Part shown: positions 1-7,839 of the stretch, piece after piece
Numbering within the stretch: the first letter of the stretch is position 1
How the letters are laid out: each line of letters begins with the position of its first letter
Assembly: GCA_005884005.1 (NCBI GenBank)
Contig: VAWI01000065.1
Location: 1-32,579, forward strand
DNA from: Actinomycetota bacterium
GTDB lineage: Bacteria > Actinomycetota > Thermoleophilia > Gaiellales > Gaiellaceae
Direction: 5' to 3'
DNA: 32,579 nt
Program-made: the position numbers and the translations under genes
Notes under the pieces: model-generated
Databases searched by the model: none
Seen by the model: the letters and a program-made list of their open reading frames with translations, nothing else
What the model was told of the DNA's origin: nothing

Positions 1-90
1 CAGCCGAGTCAGCCGCGGGCGCTCGATGATGTGTCGTCGCGCCGCGGCTTCGCCGCTCGGTTTGGCCTGCCCTGCTCCCATGGAATGCCA

Positions 91-112
91 GCTGGGGCTG
101 AATTGCCCCAGC
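91..112. repeat. Perfect inverted repeat in gene-free left edge
   Basis: Eight-base arms GCTGGGGC (91-98) and GCCCCAGC (105-112) enclose a 6-nt spacer. The flanking stretch from 1 to about 160 holds no ORF I can support. Neither side shows a clear T-run, so a terminator for a gene beyond the left edge is possible but unproven. Confidence 0.5.
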
Positions 113-161
113 ACAGGTTAGTCGGCTCGACGACCATTTTCGACCGTCGCAAAGAGACAAG

Positions 162-195
162 CCGCACCCGCGGCCGCGAAGGGCCACGGGTGCGG
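162..195 (-). terminator. Rho-independent-like terminator of the LuxR-type gene
   Basis: Nine-base arms CCGCACCCG (162-170) and CGGGTGCGG (187-195) pair perfectly around a 16-nt loop. Read on the minus strand, the hairpin starts 5 nt after the stop codon of the LuxR-type gene and is followed by the T-rich tract CTTGTCTCTTT. The tract is interrupted by C and G, so termination may be partial. Confidence 0.65.
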
Positions 196-200
196 TGCCG

Positions 201-467
201 TCAGTCCCCGCTTCCGGAACGCCCGGGAGCGAGGCTTTTCGAGAGCGGGTCGTCGCCGGTCAGCTCGCGGTACGCACGCGGGATCTGCCTTCGCCGCGGG
301 ACGCCGAGCTTCTGTCTCAGGACGTCGCAATGCGCCTTCGCCGTCCTTGGCGAGATGCCGAGCCGCTCTCCAACCTCCTCGTTGGAGCAGCCAGCCGCAA
401 TCAACTCGACGACCTGCTTCTGTCGCGGAGTCAGAATGGGCGGGCTCGCTTGCAGCATCGTCGACAT
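201..467 (-). CDS. LuxR-type HTH mini-regulator
   Basis: This 88-residue protein is almost only a LuxR/FixJ C-terminal DNA-binding domain. Residues 12-70 run from LTPRQKQVVELIAAG through SNEEVGERLGISPRTAKAH to a recognition-helix end VLRQKLGV. There is no receiver, PAS or ligand-binding domain, so it probably binds DNA constitutively or is controlled at expression level (inference). The start is supported by TAGCGT 7 nt upstream, a leaderless-type promoter, and a hairpin terminator follows the stop. It lies 75 bp downstream of the adenosine deaminase gene on the same strand but has its own signals, so it is probably a separate unit. Targets cannot be deduced. Confidence 0.85.
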   Translation of the reverse strand: MSTMLQASPPILTPRQKQVVELIAAGCSNEEVGERLGISPRTAKAHCDVLRQKLGVPRRRQIPRAYRELTGDDPLSKSLAPGRSGSGD

Positions 468-474
468 GGCCCCG

Positions 475-480
475 ACGCTA
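475..480 (-). promoter_or_regulatory. -10 element (TAGCGT), leaderless-type
   Basis: TAGCGT on the minus strand ends 7 nt before the ATG of the LuxR-type gene. No Shine-Dalgarno sequence lies between them, so the transcript would start at or next to the start codon. Confidence 0.5.
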
Positions 481-542
481 ACAACGGCGTCCTCGGCTGG
501 CTATTGACCGAAAGGCGTATTTCGCAGTTTACGCCGAAGCCG

Positions 543-1553
543 TCACGCCGCCGGCAGCACCGGCTCCCGACGCACGAAAGACGCCGCGTGCCCGCGCTCG
601 TTCGCGATCGGTAGCTGCTCCCGTTCGAGCGCCCCGATCCGCACCAGCAGCTCGAATTCGTCGCGTAGGTGCGTCCGCATCATCTCGGGGCCGTCCGTCG
701 CAACGGTGAAGAGAACGCCGTTGTCGACGAATGCGCGGAAGGTGTCTCGGAGGGATTCCTCCGACTCGAGTGCCTTCGTCAGCAGGTTCGAGGTGGGACA
801 GATCTCGAGCACGATCTCCGCCGCGCGCAGTGTCTCCATCAGCTCGGGGTCGCGGGCGGCGAGGATCCCATGGCCGATGCGGTCAGGCCGCAGCGCTTCG
901 ATCACCTCGCCCATCTCCTCGATGCCTGCGTCACCACCTTCCTCGCCCACGTGGATCGTGACGCCGAGCCCGGCCTCGCGCGCATCCTCGACGAGCGGCT
1001 GGAGGTCGCGGTAGCGGTAGCGCTCGCCGTGAGGCCGCGGGCCGGCGACGTCGATCCCGCAGATCCCGCGCGGCGCCCAGCGGATCGCCTTGTCGACGAT
1101 CACAGCGTTCATCTCCTGGGTGAAGGTGCGGTCCATCATCAGGATCAAGCCTGCGTTTACCTGCGGGTATTCGAGGCTGGCGAGGTCGAGGCCCCGGATC
1201 GCGGCGAGGATGATGTGATCGAGATCGCGTTCGCCGCCGCGGTTTCGCTTCATCGGGTTGAAGCGGAGCTCGAGCGTCGTGATTCCCTGCGAGCGGTAGG
1301 CGCCGCCGATCGCGGCGTGCACCGAGCGCTCGACGGCGATCGGGCTCGACTGGATCAACTCGGTCCAGTGGTAGATCGCGTCGAGCGCGTCCAGGTCGGC
1401 GACCCCGCGCGGGTCGGCGATCGTCACCAGCCGGTCGAACTCCCAGTAGTCCTTGACCGGCAGGGCGATCCCCTGCTCGTGCGCGAGGCTCCAGAGGATG
1501 TCCGAGGAAACCGATCCGCCGAGGTGCGTGTGCAGCTCGGCGAGCCCTTCCAT
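543..1553 (-). CDS. Adenosine deaminase family protein
   Basis: 336 aa, the usual length of the family, with the metal-dependent amidohydrolase fold. Zinc ligands are H8 and H10 in HTHLGGS, H201 in HVGEEGG (catalytic Glu204 beside it), and D287 in TDGPEMM. H228 in RIGHG is the expected catalytic His, and CPTSN (252-256) matches the family. Known members deaminate adenosine, deoxyadenosine or adenine for purine salvage. The TDGP box differs from the TDDP common in characterised enzymes: the residue after the zinc-binding Asp is Gly, so the substrate could be an adenine-like base or modified nucleoside rather than adenosine. It has no signal peptide and is cytoplasmic. The start is supported by TAGGCT 6 nt upstream. 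Confidence 0.9.
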   Translation of the reverse strand: MEGLAELHTHLGGSVSSDILWSLAHEQGIALPVKDYWEFDRLVTIADPRGVADLDALDAIYHWTELIQSSPIAVERSVHAAIGGAYRSQGITTLELRFNPMKRNRGGERDLDHIILAAIRGLDLASLEYPQVNAGLILMMDRTFTQEMNAVIVDKAIRWAPRGICGIDVAGPRPHGERYRYRDLQPLVEDAREAGLGVTIHVGEEGGDAGIEEMGEVIEALRPDRIGHGILAARDPELMETLRAAEIVLEICPTSNLLTKALESEESLRDTFRAFVDNGVLFTVATDGPEMMRTHLRDEFELLVRIGALEREQLPIANERGHAASFVRREPVLPAA

Positions 1554-1559
1554 GGACGA

Positions 1560-1565
1560 AGCCTA
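1560..1565 (-). promoter_or_regulatory. -10 element (TAGGCT), leaderless-type
   Basis: TAGGCT on the minus strand ends 6 nt before the ATG of the adenosine deaminase gene. It implies that this gene has its own start of transcription within the minus-strand run. Confidence 0.5.
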
Positions 1566-1606
1566 GCGGCGCGTGGACGCGCTGTTCGGACGCAGTCAGG
1601 CGCGGC

Positions 1607-1921
1607 TCAGCGAGCGGCTATGTCTTCGCGGTCGCGACCGGAGTCGCGATCCGTGTCGTCGTCGACGTCGGGATCGACCTCACGGGCGCGGGCCGCATGC
1701 TCTTCGGCGGCGGCGCGCTCGCGCTTCGCCCGCTCGGCGTGTTCCTCCGCGGCGAGCTCGGCCTGCTTCGCGCTCCGGGCTCTGGTCTGCGCTTCCTCGC
1801 GCAGCCCTGCGGCCTGCTCCCGCCGCTTCCCGACTTGGCGCCGGCGACCGATCAGGCCGAACGCGATCGCAAGCAGCACGACGACTGCGATGACGATGAC
1901 GATGATCCACGTTGTGCTCAT
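1607..1921 (-). CDS. Small single-pass membrane protein with charged helical tail
   Basis: 104 aa. Residues 5-24 form one strongly hydrophobic membrane segment (IIVIVIAVVVLLAIAFGLIG). A basic RRRQVGKRR patch follows, which by the positive-inside rule puts the C-terminus in the cytoplasm. Then comes an Ala/Glu/Arg-rich likely coiled coil to about residue 80, and an Asp-rich tail containing DPDV. Proteins of this layout are common, uncharacterised actinobacterial proteins. The ATG at 1921 is preceded by GGGAAGG, a usable ribosome-binding site, which favours it over longer in-frame readings that run into the L,D-transpeptidase gene. It lies 41 bp downstream of that gene, probably in the same operon. 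Function unknown. Confidence 0.75.
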   Translation of the reverse strand: MSTTWIIVIVIAVVVLLAIAFGLIGRRRQVGKRREQAAGLREEAQTRARSAKQAELAAEEHAERAKRERAAAEEHAARAREVDPDVDDDTDRDSGRDREDIAAR

Positions 1922-1962
1922 GCGCCTTCCCTTGCCGGGTCGGGGCGCGGCGAAACTTGCCT

Positions 1963-2775
1963 TTACGCGTGAATGACGATCTGCGTCCCAAGCGGCACTA
2001 CGCGCATCAGGTAGCGCAGGTCGGCCGTCGAGGCGTGCAGGCAGCCGGCGCTGACCGCGCCGTACGCGCCCCCGTGGATGGCGAGGCGTGCGCCGCCTGT
2101 CCAGCCGGGCGGGGTGTGGGGTTGGGTTCCGGAGAGGGCGAGGAGGCAGCAGCCGTAGTACGGGCCGAGGCTCGCGCCGGGCATCTTGTCGGTGATCGAG
2201 AAGCGGCCTGTCGGCGTGCTCGTGCCCGGCCGGCCGATGCCGACGCGAATTCGGCGGATGGTGTGACCGCGAGCCCAAACGCGGAGCACGCGCCGCGAGA
2301 GATCGGCCTCCAGCGCAAGGCGGATGCGCCCGAACGTGAGCGCGCCGGGCTCCGCTCTGACCCAGCCGAGATGTCCGTTCGGCATCGCCGCCGTGAGAAC
2401 ACCGAGCCAGTCGCCGCGGCTGCGTACGACCGGCAGCGTCAGTGGCCCGCCGTAGACCGTGCGCGAGCTCAGGACGCCGACGCTTTGCCCGTTCGGACGT
2501 GAGTGGAGCGCCAGTCTCCAGCCTGGCTTGACGACCGCCACGACCGCGCCGCCGGAGTCGACCGGGCGCGCGGAATGTTGCTGCGGAGACTTGGCACCTG
2601 TCGGCAATGCGAAGTGCACGAGCATGGCGGTGAGGGCGAAGAGGGCAGCCACGACGAGGAGATCGGCAAGGGCGACCCCTCGTTTCGATGACTCGTTCGA
2701 GGGTCGCTCGATCGAGTTAGGGCGCGTTAGCGGAGAAAACTTGCGCGGCTGGTAAAGGCGGTGAGGGTGGTCCAA
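1963..2775 (-). CDS. L,D-transpeptidase (YkuD domain), membrane-anchored
   Basis: 270 aa as read from a TTG start; the exact start is uncertain because no ATG or good ribosome-binding site lies ahead of the membrane anchor at about residues 35-57. After the anchor an SH3-like stretch (about 77-140) precedes the YkuD catalytic domain (about 150-270). The active-site motif is IHGGAYGAVSAGCLHAS, with His234, Ser242 and the nucleophile Cys245. The usual Arg after GC-x is His247 here. Such enzymes make 3-3 cross-links in peptidoglycan or attach proteins to it, outside the membrane. The gene begins 8 bp after the M28 peptidase stop, so the two are probably co-transcribed. Confidence 0.88.
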   Translation of the reverse strand: MDHPHRLYQPRKFSPLTRPNSIERPSNESSKRGVALADLLVVAALFALTAMLVHFALPTGAKSPQQHSARPVDSGGAVVAVVKPGWRLALHSRPNGQSVGVLSSRTVYGGPLTLPVVRSRGDWLGVLTAAMPNGHLGWVRAEPGALTFGRIRLALEADLSRRVLRVWARGHTIRRIRVGIGRPGTSTPTGRFSITDKMPGASLGPYYGCCLLALSGTQPHTPPGWTGGARLAIHGGAYGAVSAGCLHASTADLRYLMRVVPLGTQIVIHA

Positions 2776-2783
2776 GGTGCGGG

Positions 2784-3896
2784 CTAGCCGGGTTCGACAG
2801 GTTGCTCGAGCAGGCTCTCGATCAGCAGAGTCGCCACCTCGACCGAGTCCGCGAGCCGTTGCTCGTCGATCAGCTCGAGCCGCTCGGTCGGCAGGTGGTA
2901 CTCGTCGTATCCGAAATGCGAGACGGTCGCCGCCGGGATGCCCTTTTCATGGAAGGGATAGGCGTCGACTCCGGGCCCGGCCGGACCGACGTTGAGGTCG
3001 TAGCGGTCGCGAAGCCCGAGCTCGCCGGCAAACACGGCCAGGCGGTCTGCCAGCGCCCTCGGGGAGGCCATCAGCTCGAGTCGCTCGCCGTGTGCGATGC
3101 AGTCGAGGTTGACACAGGCCTTGATTCGTCCGAGCTCGCCGGTGACCTCCGAGTCGAAGATCCACGAGCGCGAGCCGATGCACCCGATCTCCTCGGCAGC
3201 GAAGCCAATGAAGATCAGCGAGCGGCCGGGCTGGCCGCCGCCTGCAAACCCCTCGGCGATCCGACGAAGGCCCTCGACGCCGGTCGCGTTGTCGACCACA
3301 CCCGGGCCCCGCCAGACGGAGTCGTAGTGCGCGGAGACCACGACCGCATCATCGCTTCGGCCTCGCAGTTCGGCGACGACGTTGCGTTCTGTCAGGCCGG
3401 GCACAAAGCGCCCGCTCACTCGCACCCGGGCGCTTACGCCTTCCAGGTCGCGCAGCCGGATCGAGTCGGCGCCGGAGATGAAGACGGCCGGTCCGACCGC
3501 GATCTGACGGGCGCCGGTCAGGAACGGAATCGCAGGGCCGCCGAAAGGACTCATCAACAGGCGCGCGAGCTCGCGCCCGCTCTCGTCCTCGACTGCGAAG
3601 ACGTCCGCCTCTGGGAAAAAGCCGCCTATGGAATGCGTGCCGAGCCGGCGCACGCGGCCCTCGACGGTGCCGTCGGTTGGGCTCGCGTACATGCAGGGCC
3701 CGGCGTCCCAGCGCTCGCCGTCGATTTCGAGCTCCGGCTCGTCGGCCTCGTAGCCGAGCAGCCCGAACTCGTGAAAGTACGGCTCGAGCCCGGCGTCGCG
3801 GAAGGCCTCGGCCACCGCTTCGGCCGCCCTGCCCGCGGCGGGCGTGCCGGCCTGGCGGACCCCGATCTCGACTCCGAGCGTCTCAACGAGATTCAC
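2784..3896 (-). CDS. M28 family metallopeptidase (aminopeptidase-like)
   Basis: 370 aa, a di-zinc peptidase of the M28 (aminopeptidase S/Y-like) family. The ligand set can be seen in order: His190 in SAHYDS, bridging Asp202 in VDNATG, the Glu235-Glu236 pair in AAEEIG (general base plus ligand), Asp265 in NLDCI and His334 in YHLPTE. A protease-associated-like insert probably occupies residues 75-170. There is no signal peptide, so it should act in the cytoplasm, for example on peptides brought in by the divergently transcribed oligopeptide importer (inference from position). The GTG start is supported by TAGACT 6 nt upstream. Confidence 0.88.
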   Translation of the reverse strand: MNLVETLGVEIGVRQAGTPAAGRAAEAVAEAFRDAGLEPYFHEFGLLGYEADEPELEIDGERWDAGPCMYASPTDGTVEGRVRRLGTHSIGGFFPEADVFAVEDESGRELARLLMSPFGGPAIPFLTGARQIAVGPAVFISGADSIRLRDLEGVSARVRVSGRFVPGLTERNVVAELRGRSDDAVVVSAHYDSVWRGPGVVDNATGVEGLRRIAEGFAGGGQPGRSLIFIGFAAEEIGCIGSRSWIFDSEVTGELGRIKACVNLDCIAHGERLELMASPRALADRLAVFAGELGLRDRYDLNVGPAGPGVDAYPFHEKGIPAATVSHFGYDEYHLPTERLELIDEQRLADSVEVATLLIESLLEQPVEPG

Positions 3897-3902
3897 GCTG
3901 CG

Positions 3903-3908
3903 AGTCTA
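3903..3908 (-). promoter_or_regulatory. -10 element (TAGACT), leaderless-type
   Basis: TAGACT on the minus strand ends 6 nt before the GTG of the M28 peptidase gene. No Shine-Dalgarno sequence is present. Confidence 0.5.
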
Positions 3909-4002
3909 AGGCGCTCGCTTGCAAGGCCGACTCGTAAGCGGTTCCCGAGGGCTCTTTGCTCGAACGGATTGTGTAAGCCCGACCTTCGGAGCGCTGGGGG
4001 AC

Positions 4003-4054
4003 TAACATCGCGCTCCAGGAACCGTCTGATAGTCACTTACATCTTCCCGGAGGT
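4003..4054 (+). promoter_or_regulatory. Putative -10 and strong RBS of the peptide importer operon
   Basis: TAACAT (4003-4008) is a possible -10 hexamer, without a recognisable -35. GGAGGT (4049-4054) lies 5 nt before the ATG of the binding-protein gene and is the best Shine-Dalgarno site near it. Unlike most genes here, this operon therefore seems to carry a real 5' leader of about 45 nt. Confidence 0.45.
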
Positions 4055-4059
4055 CGAAA

Positions 4060-5757
4060 ATGCGCGCTCGCTCGCTGTTCCTTCTAATTGCCGCCCTGGG
4101 CCTCACCGCAACGCTTGCGGCCTGTGGGGGGAGCAGTAAGAGCAGTAAAGGCACGACCAGCTCGACCTCGGGCGGTGCAGCGGGTGGAACCTTCATTGCC
4201 GTCGCCCAGGCGGCGCCGTCCGGATCACCGGACCCGCAGATCGACTACACGCTGCAGGAATGGCAGCTTCTGATCTTTACGCACGACGGCCTCGTAGCTT
4301 TCAAGCGCGTCGGCGGCACCGAGGGCACGAAGATCGTGCCCGATCTCGCGACCTCCGTCCCGGAGCCGACCGACGGCGGTAAGACGTACACGTTCACGAT
4401 CCGGAAGGGAATCAAGTTCTCGAACGGCAACGAGTTGAAGCCGAGCGACGTCAAGTACACCTTCCTCAGGCTGTTCAAGATCGGCCAGAGCCCGAACGCC
4501 GGCTCTTGGTACAACGTGATCGTCGGCGGCGACGCCTGTGTGAAGACGCCGAAGACCTGCAACCTCGACCAGGGTGTGATCGCGAACGACGCCAAAAGTA
4601 CGGTGACGTTCCACCTGACGCGAGGCGATCCGGAGTTCCTCGACAAGCTCGGGGTGCCGTTTGCCTTCATCCTGCCGACCGGAACGCCGAACACGGAACT
4701 CCAGATTCCGCCGGCCGGTACCGGCCCGTACAAGTGGGCCCAGTACAACACGAACAAGCAGGTGAAGCTCGTCCGAAACCCCTTCTTCAAGGTCTGGTCG
4801 AAGGACGCACAACCGCCCGGGAATCCCGATGTGATCCTCGAGAAGTTCGGGCTCTCGGGCGAGGCTCAGGTGACGCAGGTCGAAAACGGTCAGGCCGACT
4901 GGATGTTCGACACGCCGCCCGCCGATCGCCTGAACGAGATGTCGACGAAGTACTCGAGCCAGGTCTTCGTCAACTCGCTGACGGCGGACTACTACTTCGC
5001 CTTCAACGTTCGCATCCCGCCGTTCAACAACCTGAAGGCGCGCCAGGGCGTCAACTTCGCCACTGACCGCAGCGCGCTTGTCAAGATCTACGGCGGCCCG
5101 AAGCTGGCCGTCCCGACCTGTCAGGTCCTGCCGCCCGGTTTCCCGGGGTACAAGGCCTACTGCCCGTACACCAAGAACCCGGGCAGCGGCAAATGGACGG
5201 CGCCGGACATGGTGAAGGCAAAACAGCTGATCGCCGCCTCCGGCACGAAGGGCGCCGTCGTCAAGGTGAACACCGACACGACGGACGTGAACAAGGCGTT
5301 CGGCGAGTACTTTGTGAGCCTGCTCAACAAGCTCGGCTACAAGGCACAGCTGCAGGCGCTATCAGCGGACATTCAGTACCCGTACTGTCAGAACTCGAAG
5401 AACAAGGTGCAGTTCTGCTACTCGAGCTGGTACCAGGACTATCCGGCCGCGTCGGACTTCCTGAACGTGTTGCTCGGCTGCGCCAGCTTCGTGCCGAACT
5501 CGAACGCAAGCCCGAACATTTCGGAGTTCTGCAACAAGCCGATCCAGGCGCAGATGGACGCGGCGCTGAAGCAGGGGATCACCGATCCGACCGGTGCGAA
5601 CACGAAGTGGGCAGCGATCGACAAGGCGGTCACGGATCAGGCGCCGTGGGTGGCGATGATCAACCCGAAGTACCTGAACTTCGTCTCCAAGCGGGTCAAG
5701 GGCTTCCAGTTCAGCCCGCAGTGGTACTTCCTCATCGACCAAGCGTCAGTGAAGTAG
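4060..5757 (+). CDS. Peptide ABC transporter substrate-binding lipoprotein (SBP family 5)
   Basis: 565 aa, first gene of the importer. The N-terminus is a lipoprotein signal (hydrophobic residues 6-20, then LAAC with Cys22), followed by a Ser/Gly/Thr-rich linker, so the mature protein should be lipid-anchored on the outer face of the membrane. The rest fits the family 5 extracellular solute-binding fold: a 'TYTFTIRKGIKFSNG' strand-helix near residue 108, the SDVKYTF segment, 'NPFFKVW', and a domain ending in 'VKGFQFSPQWYF'. Members bind di- or oligopeptides, nickel or glycosides; the exact ligand is unclear. Four permease/ATPase genes follow. Confidence 0.95.
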   Translation: MRARSLFLLIAALGLTATLAACGGSSKSSKGTTSSTSGGAAGGTFIAVAQAAPSGSPDPQIDYTLQEWQLLIFTHDGLVAFKRVGGTEGTKIVPDLATSVPEPTDGGKTYTFTIRKGIKFSNGNELKPSDVKYTFLRLFKIGQSPNAGSWYNVIVGGDACVKTPKTCNLDQGVIANDAKSTVTFHLTRGDPEFLDKLGVPFAFILPTGTPNTELQIPPAGTGPYKWAQYNTNKQVKLVRNPFFKVWSKDAQPPGNPDVILEKFGLSGEAQVTQVENGQADWMFDTPPADRLNEMSTKYSSQVFVNSLTADYYFAFNVRIPPFNNLKARQGVNFATDRSALVKIYGGPKLAVPTCQVLPPGFPGYKAYCPYTKNPGSGKWTAPDMVKAKQLIAASGTKGAVVKVNTDTTDVNKAFGEYFVSLLNKLGYKAQLQALSADIQYPYCQNSKNKVQFCYSSWYQDYPAASDFLNVLLGCASFVPNSNASPNISEFCNKPIQAQMDAALKQGITDPTGANTKWAAIDKAVTDQAPWVAMINPKYLNFVSKRVKGFQFSPQWYFLIDQASVK

Positions 5758-5793
5758 GCGTAGCGGCCACGGGCGTGGGCGGGCCGAATCGGC

Positions 5794-6849
5794 ATGGCGG
5801 TCTTCGAGCCTGAAGCCGAACTCGCGACTCTCGACACCGAGGAGTTCGGTGGCGAGGTCGTGGGGCGCAGCCCGTGGGCGCTGGCCGGCCGCCGGCTCGT
5901 CCGCAACAAGCTCGCGATCGCCGCAGTCATCGTCTTCGTACTGATCGTGGCCGTCAGCTTCGCGGCGCCTCTGTACGCGAGCCATATCGCGCATACAAAC
6001 CCCTTTGAGTCGAACCTCTCGGGGACGTTCCAGCAGAACGGCAAGACCGTTCAGGTGATCCAGCAGGGAGCCGGAAAGCTCGGGCTGGGCGAGACGCCGG
6101 TTGGCCCCACTTGGCATGCGAAGTACCTCTTGGGGGCCGACAACCAGGGACGAGACGTCTCCGCGCGAGTTCTCTACGGCGGCCGCGCCTCCCTCGAGAT
6201 CGGGATCGGATCCGCCGTGCTTGCCTCGTTGCTCGCCGTCGTGTTCGGCCTGATTGCGGGTTTCTTCGGCGGCTGGACCGACGCCTTCCTTTCCCGGTTG
6301 ATGGACCTGATCTGGGCTTTCCCGGTCTACCTGCTGGCGATTTCCCTGGCGACCGTGCTGCTGACGGCACCGAACGGCCTCCGGATCGGCTTCGTGCATC
6401 TGAGTGCGAGCAGTCTCTGGGTCCCGCTCACGATCATCGGCGTGATTTACGTCCCGTACGTCTTCCGACCGATTCGCGGCCAGGTGTTGTCGCTCCGCGA
6501 GCGTGAGTTCGTCGAGGCGGCGATCGCCCAGGGAGCCTCGAACGCACGACTGATCTTCAGCGAGATCCTGCCGAATGTCGCCTCGACGGTGGTCGTGCTG
6601 CTCCCCTTGATGATCGCGACCACGATCCTCACCGAGTCCGCGCTCTCGTACCTGTCGATCGGAGTCCAGCCTCCGAACGCAAGCTGGGGGACGGTCATCC
6701 AGGACGGACAAGGGCTGCTGTACACACGGCCCTGGGTCGCGATCGCGCCGGGGATCATGATCGTGCTGACCGTTCTGGCTCTGAACGTTCTCGGCGATGG
6801 CCTTCGCGATGCGCTCGACCCGCGCTCGAAGCTGCGGATGAAGGGCTGA
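5794..6849 (+). CDS. Peptide ABC transporter permease, OppC/DppC type
   Basis: 351 aa inner-membrane permease. The N-terminal 'GRRLVRNKLAIAAVIVF' with its first membrane helix and the short periplasmic region that follows are typical of OppC/DppC. The BPD_transp_1 core carries the EAA loop (EAAIAQGASNARLIFSEILPN, near residues 240-260) that contacts the ATPases. An extra polar stretch of roughly 50 residues after the first helix (QQNGKTVQVIQQGAGKLGLG region) lengthens the protein over shorter relatives. It begins 36 bp after the binding-protein gene. The OppC-type gene comes before the OppB-type one, the reverse of the enterobacterial order. Confidence 0.94.
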   Translation: MAVFEPEAELATLDTEEFGGEVVGRSPWALAGRRLVRNKLAIAAVIVFVLIVAVSFAAPLYASHIAHTNPFESNLSGTFQQNGKTVQVIQQGAGKLGLGETPVGPTWHAKYLLGADNQGRDVSARVLYGGRASLEIGIGSAVLASLLAVVFGLIAGFFGGWTDAFLSRLMDLIWAFPVYLLAISLATVLLTAPNGLRIGFVHLSASSLWVPLTIIGVIYVPYVFRPIRGQVLSLREREFVEAAIAQGASNARLIFSEILPNVASTVVVLLPLMIATTILTESALSYLSIGVQPPNASWGTVIQDGQGLLYTRPWVAIAPGIMIVLTVLALNVLGDGLRDALDPRSKLRMKG

Positions 6850-6856
6850 CGGAAGG

Positions 6857-7825
6857 ATGGCTACCTTCATCGTCCGCCGCGTGCTCTGGCTGGTCGTGGT
6901 TCTGTTTGCGGTCTCCGTGCTCGTGTTCCTGATCTTCTTCGCGACCCCGGGCGTCGATCCGGCTCGCCAGATGGCGGGGCGCAATCCGACGGCCGAGACG
7001 ATCAAGAACATCAAGCACGAGTTCGGCCTCGATCGGCCGCTGCCCGTGCAGTACGGACTGATGATGAAGCACATCTTCGTCAGCCGGGATTTGATCTCGT
7101 ACGGCAGCCACACGAAGGTGATCCCCGAGATCCTGAGCGCGGCGCCGGTGACGCTGTCGCTCGTCTTCGGGGCCGCCGTGATCTGGATCGTCTTCAGCAT
7201 CCTCACGGGTCTCGCCGCTGCCGTCTTCCGGGGGACGGTCATCGATCCGCTCTTAATGATCCTGGCGCTGATCGGCATCTCGATCCCGGTCTTCTGGCTC
7301 GGCGAAGTGGTCAACCTCGTCACGCAGAGTCGGCTTCACGGCTTCTTCCTCTTCAGCTGGGTACCGCCGCTTGGGTACACGCCTTTCACCCAGGACCCGC
7401 TGTTGTGGTTCGAGGGACTGGTGTTCCCGTGGCTAACGCTCTCGGTGCTGTACATCGGCTTCTACGCACGCGTGCTGCGCGCCAACCTGATCGAGACCGA
7501 GAACGAGGACTACGTCCGCACTGCGCGGGCGAAGGGGATTTCGGAGCGCCGCGTGCTGCTCCGCCACACCCTGCGCACCTCGATGATCACGTTCGTCAGC
7601 CTCTTCGGGCTCGACTTCGGGGTGCTCGTCGGCGGCGGCGCCCTGCTGACGGAGGTCGTCTTCGGTCTGCCGGGCGTCGGGCTGTTGACCTACCACTCGC
7701 TGACATCGCTCGACCTGCCTGTGATCATGACGACGGTGATCTACGGCGCCTTCTTCATCACGCTCGCGAGTGCCCTGGTCGACCTGGTCTACGCGTGGCT
7801 CGACCCGAGGGTGCGTCCCGCGTAG
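6857..7825 (+). CDS. Peptide ABC transporter permease, OppB/DppB type
   Basis: 322 aa permease that would pair with the OppC-like partner as a heterodimer. It begins with 'FIVRRVLWLVVVLFAVSVLVFLIFF', the classic first helix of DppB. The conserved PGDP-like region is represented by ATPGVDPARQMAG, and 'RTARAKGISERRVLLRHTLR' is the EAA-type coupling loop. The C-terminal 'ETVFGLPGVGLL'-like region reads TEVVFGLPGVGLL. It starts 7 bp after the preceding stop with GGAAGG immediately in front of ATG. Confidence 0.94.
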   Translation: MATFIVRRVLWLVVVLFAVSVLVFLIFFATPGVDPARQMAGRNPTAETIKNIKHEFGLDRPLPVQYGLMMKHIFVSRDLISYGSHTKVIPEILSAAPVTLSLVFGAAVIWIVFSILTGLAAAVFRGTVIDPLLMILALIGISIPVFWLGEVVNLVTQSRLHGFFLFSWVPPLGYTPFTQDPLLWFEGLVFPWLTLSVLYIGFYARVLRANLIETENEDYVRTARAKGISERRVLLRHTLRTSMITFVSLFGLDFGVLVGGGALLTEVVFGLPGVGLLTYHSLTSLDLPVIMTTVIYGAFFITLASALVDLVYAWLDPRVRPA

Positions 7826-7839
7826 ATGGCGGTCAACTG

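Noticed and set aside
669..1976. 435-codon plus-strand reading frame opposite the adenosine deaminase gene
   Set aside because: Low-complexity, Arg/Asp/Val-rich antisense shadow typical of GC-rich DNA; the minus strand has a full set of deaminase motifs.
5746..7323. 525-codon minus-strand frame opposite the permease genes
   Set aside because: Antisense shadow; both permeases on the plus strand are complete and motif-rich.
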